Below the pieces are notes generated by a model. That model did not search any database, had not been told where the DNA came from, and saw only the letters and a list, made by a program, of their open reading frames with translations. A stretch of 6,424 bases of DNA, from contig JAFTIK010000073.1 in the NCBI GenBank assembly GCA_017456945.1, positions 1 to 6,424 on the forward strand, in the 5' to 3' direction. Source of the DNA: Clostridia bacterium (GTDB lineage: Bacteria; Bacillota_A; Clostridia; Christensenellales; Borkfalkiaceae). The position numbers and the translations under genes were made by a program. Position 1 is the first letter of the stretch; each line of letters opens with the position of its first letter. Positions 5,853 to 6,424 of the stretch are shown one piece after another.

Positions 5853-6424
5853 ATCTATAGTTTTTATTACGTATTCTGCGTAGGCTTTTGCAACGTTTAT
5901 ACCCGTTACGCTTTCTATCCCGTCAAAAAAAGCGTTGGAATTAACTTCGCAAACAATCGGTTGATTATCTTTACCGTACAAAAGATCAACGCCACAATAA
6001 TCAAGTTTAAGAACTTTTGAAATGCGTTCTGCTGTTTCAACAAAACCTTCGGGAAGTTCTACTACTGCCCCCGTTCCCCCGCAACCGACGTTTGAACGGT
6101 AATCGTTTGGGTTACGGCGTTCCATAGTCGCTATACACTTACCACCTATTACGATAAGCCTAACGTCAACACCTTTTTTGCAATCGATATATTTTTGAAA
6201 CAAGTGCGGACAAGTTTTAACTTCTTCCATAATAGTTTTAAGTTCACTTCTGTTATCGGCTTTAAAAACTCCTTTACCGAGCGAGCCGTAACATTGCTTA
6301 ACTATTAAAGGATAGCCTAACCTATCGCCGATAGTATCTATTGCGCTATCGGATATTTTAGCATCTTTATTATAGCACAAAGCGCCGAATATAGTATCGG
6401 GAAGATTAAACCCCTTATCCGCAA
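5838..6424 (-). CDS. ATP-grasp ligase, RimK-like, C-terminal part (5' end beyond window)
   Basis: The frame is open to the right edge, with 194 visible residues; the N-terminus lies outside. A TTG at 6380 is not the real start, because the frame continues upstream with family-like sequence (KGFNLPDTIFGAL). Within the visible part: start of the ATP-grasp domain with LGYPLIVKQ (K42, ATP-binding Lys), the glycine-rich loop YGSLGKGV at 45-52, hinge residues near FQKYI at 75-79, DVRLIVIGG at 86-94, RRNPNDYRSNVGCGG at 102-116 (substrate and ATP contacts), D146, and the Mg-binding CEVNSNAFF at 158-166. The family (RimK, LysX, glutathione-synthetase-like) joins an amino or amino-acid group to a carboxylate through an acyl phosphate; typical products are glutamylated proteins, cofactors or peptides. 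The substrate cannot be told from this part. It converges on the histidine phosphatase gene with 22 bases between stop codons. Confidence 0.88.
   Translation of the reverse strand, partial: ADKGFNLPDTIFGALCYNKDAKISDSAIDTIGDRLGYPLIVKQCYGSLGKGVFKADNRSELKTIMEEVKTCPHLFQKYIDCKKGVDVRLIVIGGKCIATMERRNPNDYRSNVGCGGTGAVVELPEGFVETAERISKVLKLDYCGVDLLYGKDNQPIVCEVNSNAFFDGIESVTGINVAKAYAEYVIKTIDKKTT

Noticed and set aside
6378..6380. TTG as start codon of the ATP-grasp gene
   Set aside because: The frame is open upstream to the window edge and reads like the preceding part of a RimK-like enzyme, so the gene is simply cut by the window.
1..6424. A novel defence, mobile or biosynthetic system
   Set aside because: The genes are common housekeeping or widespread enzyme families in ordinary operons. 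I saw no repeats, integrase, transposase, toxin-antitoxin pair or nuclease, and no shift in composition.

Overview
The window is ordinary chromosomal, housekeeping-type sequence from an AT-rich bacterium. The low-GC look, A/T-ending codons, GGAG-type ribosome binding sites, TGn-extended -10 boxes and the overall character of the ArgS, YchF and YhiN-like proteins suggest a Bacillota member, most likely an uncultured gut-type Clostridia. This is inference from style and remembered family resemblance, not from a search. There is no rRNA, tRNA, CRISPR array, insertion sequence or sign of horizontal transfer.

Layout: the centre (about 3946-4072) is a divergent promoter region. Leftward (minus strand) runs argS, then a HAD phosphatase of the phosphoglycolate phosphatase (Gph/PpaX) type, then a YhiN/HI0933-family flavoprotein, closed by an intrinsic terminator at 287-318. 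argS and the phosphatase overlap by one base (TAATG). Beyond the terminator, also leftward, begins a gene that is cut by the window edge and encodes an N-terminal Rho_N/SAP-like domain. Rightward (plus strand) runs ychF and, 6 bases later and in the same frame, a histidine phosphatase. That operon meets a minus-strand RimK-like ATP-grasp ligase gene head-on. The two convergent genes share one strong bidirectional hairpin (5822-5852) whose stem contains the ATP-grasp stop codon. The ATP-grasp gene is cut at its 5' end by the right edge of the window.

How they work together: ArgS (tRNA charging) and YchF (ribosome-associated ATPase) are translation-linked. The HAD phosphatase, histidine phosphatase, flavoprotein and ATP-grasp enzyme are small metabolic or modification enzymes with no evident common pathway. 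No previously undescribed system is evident. The most interesting points are regulatory: the terminator placed just before the Rho_N-domain gene, the leaderless-looking, in-frame ychF/phosphatase junction, and the stop codon inside the shared terminator.
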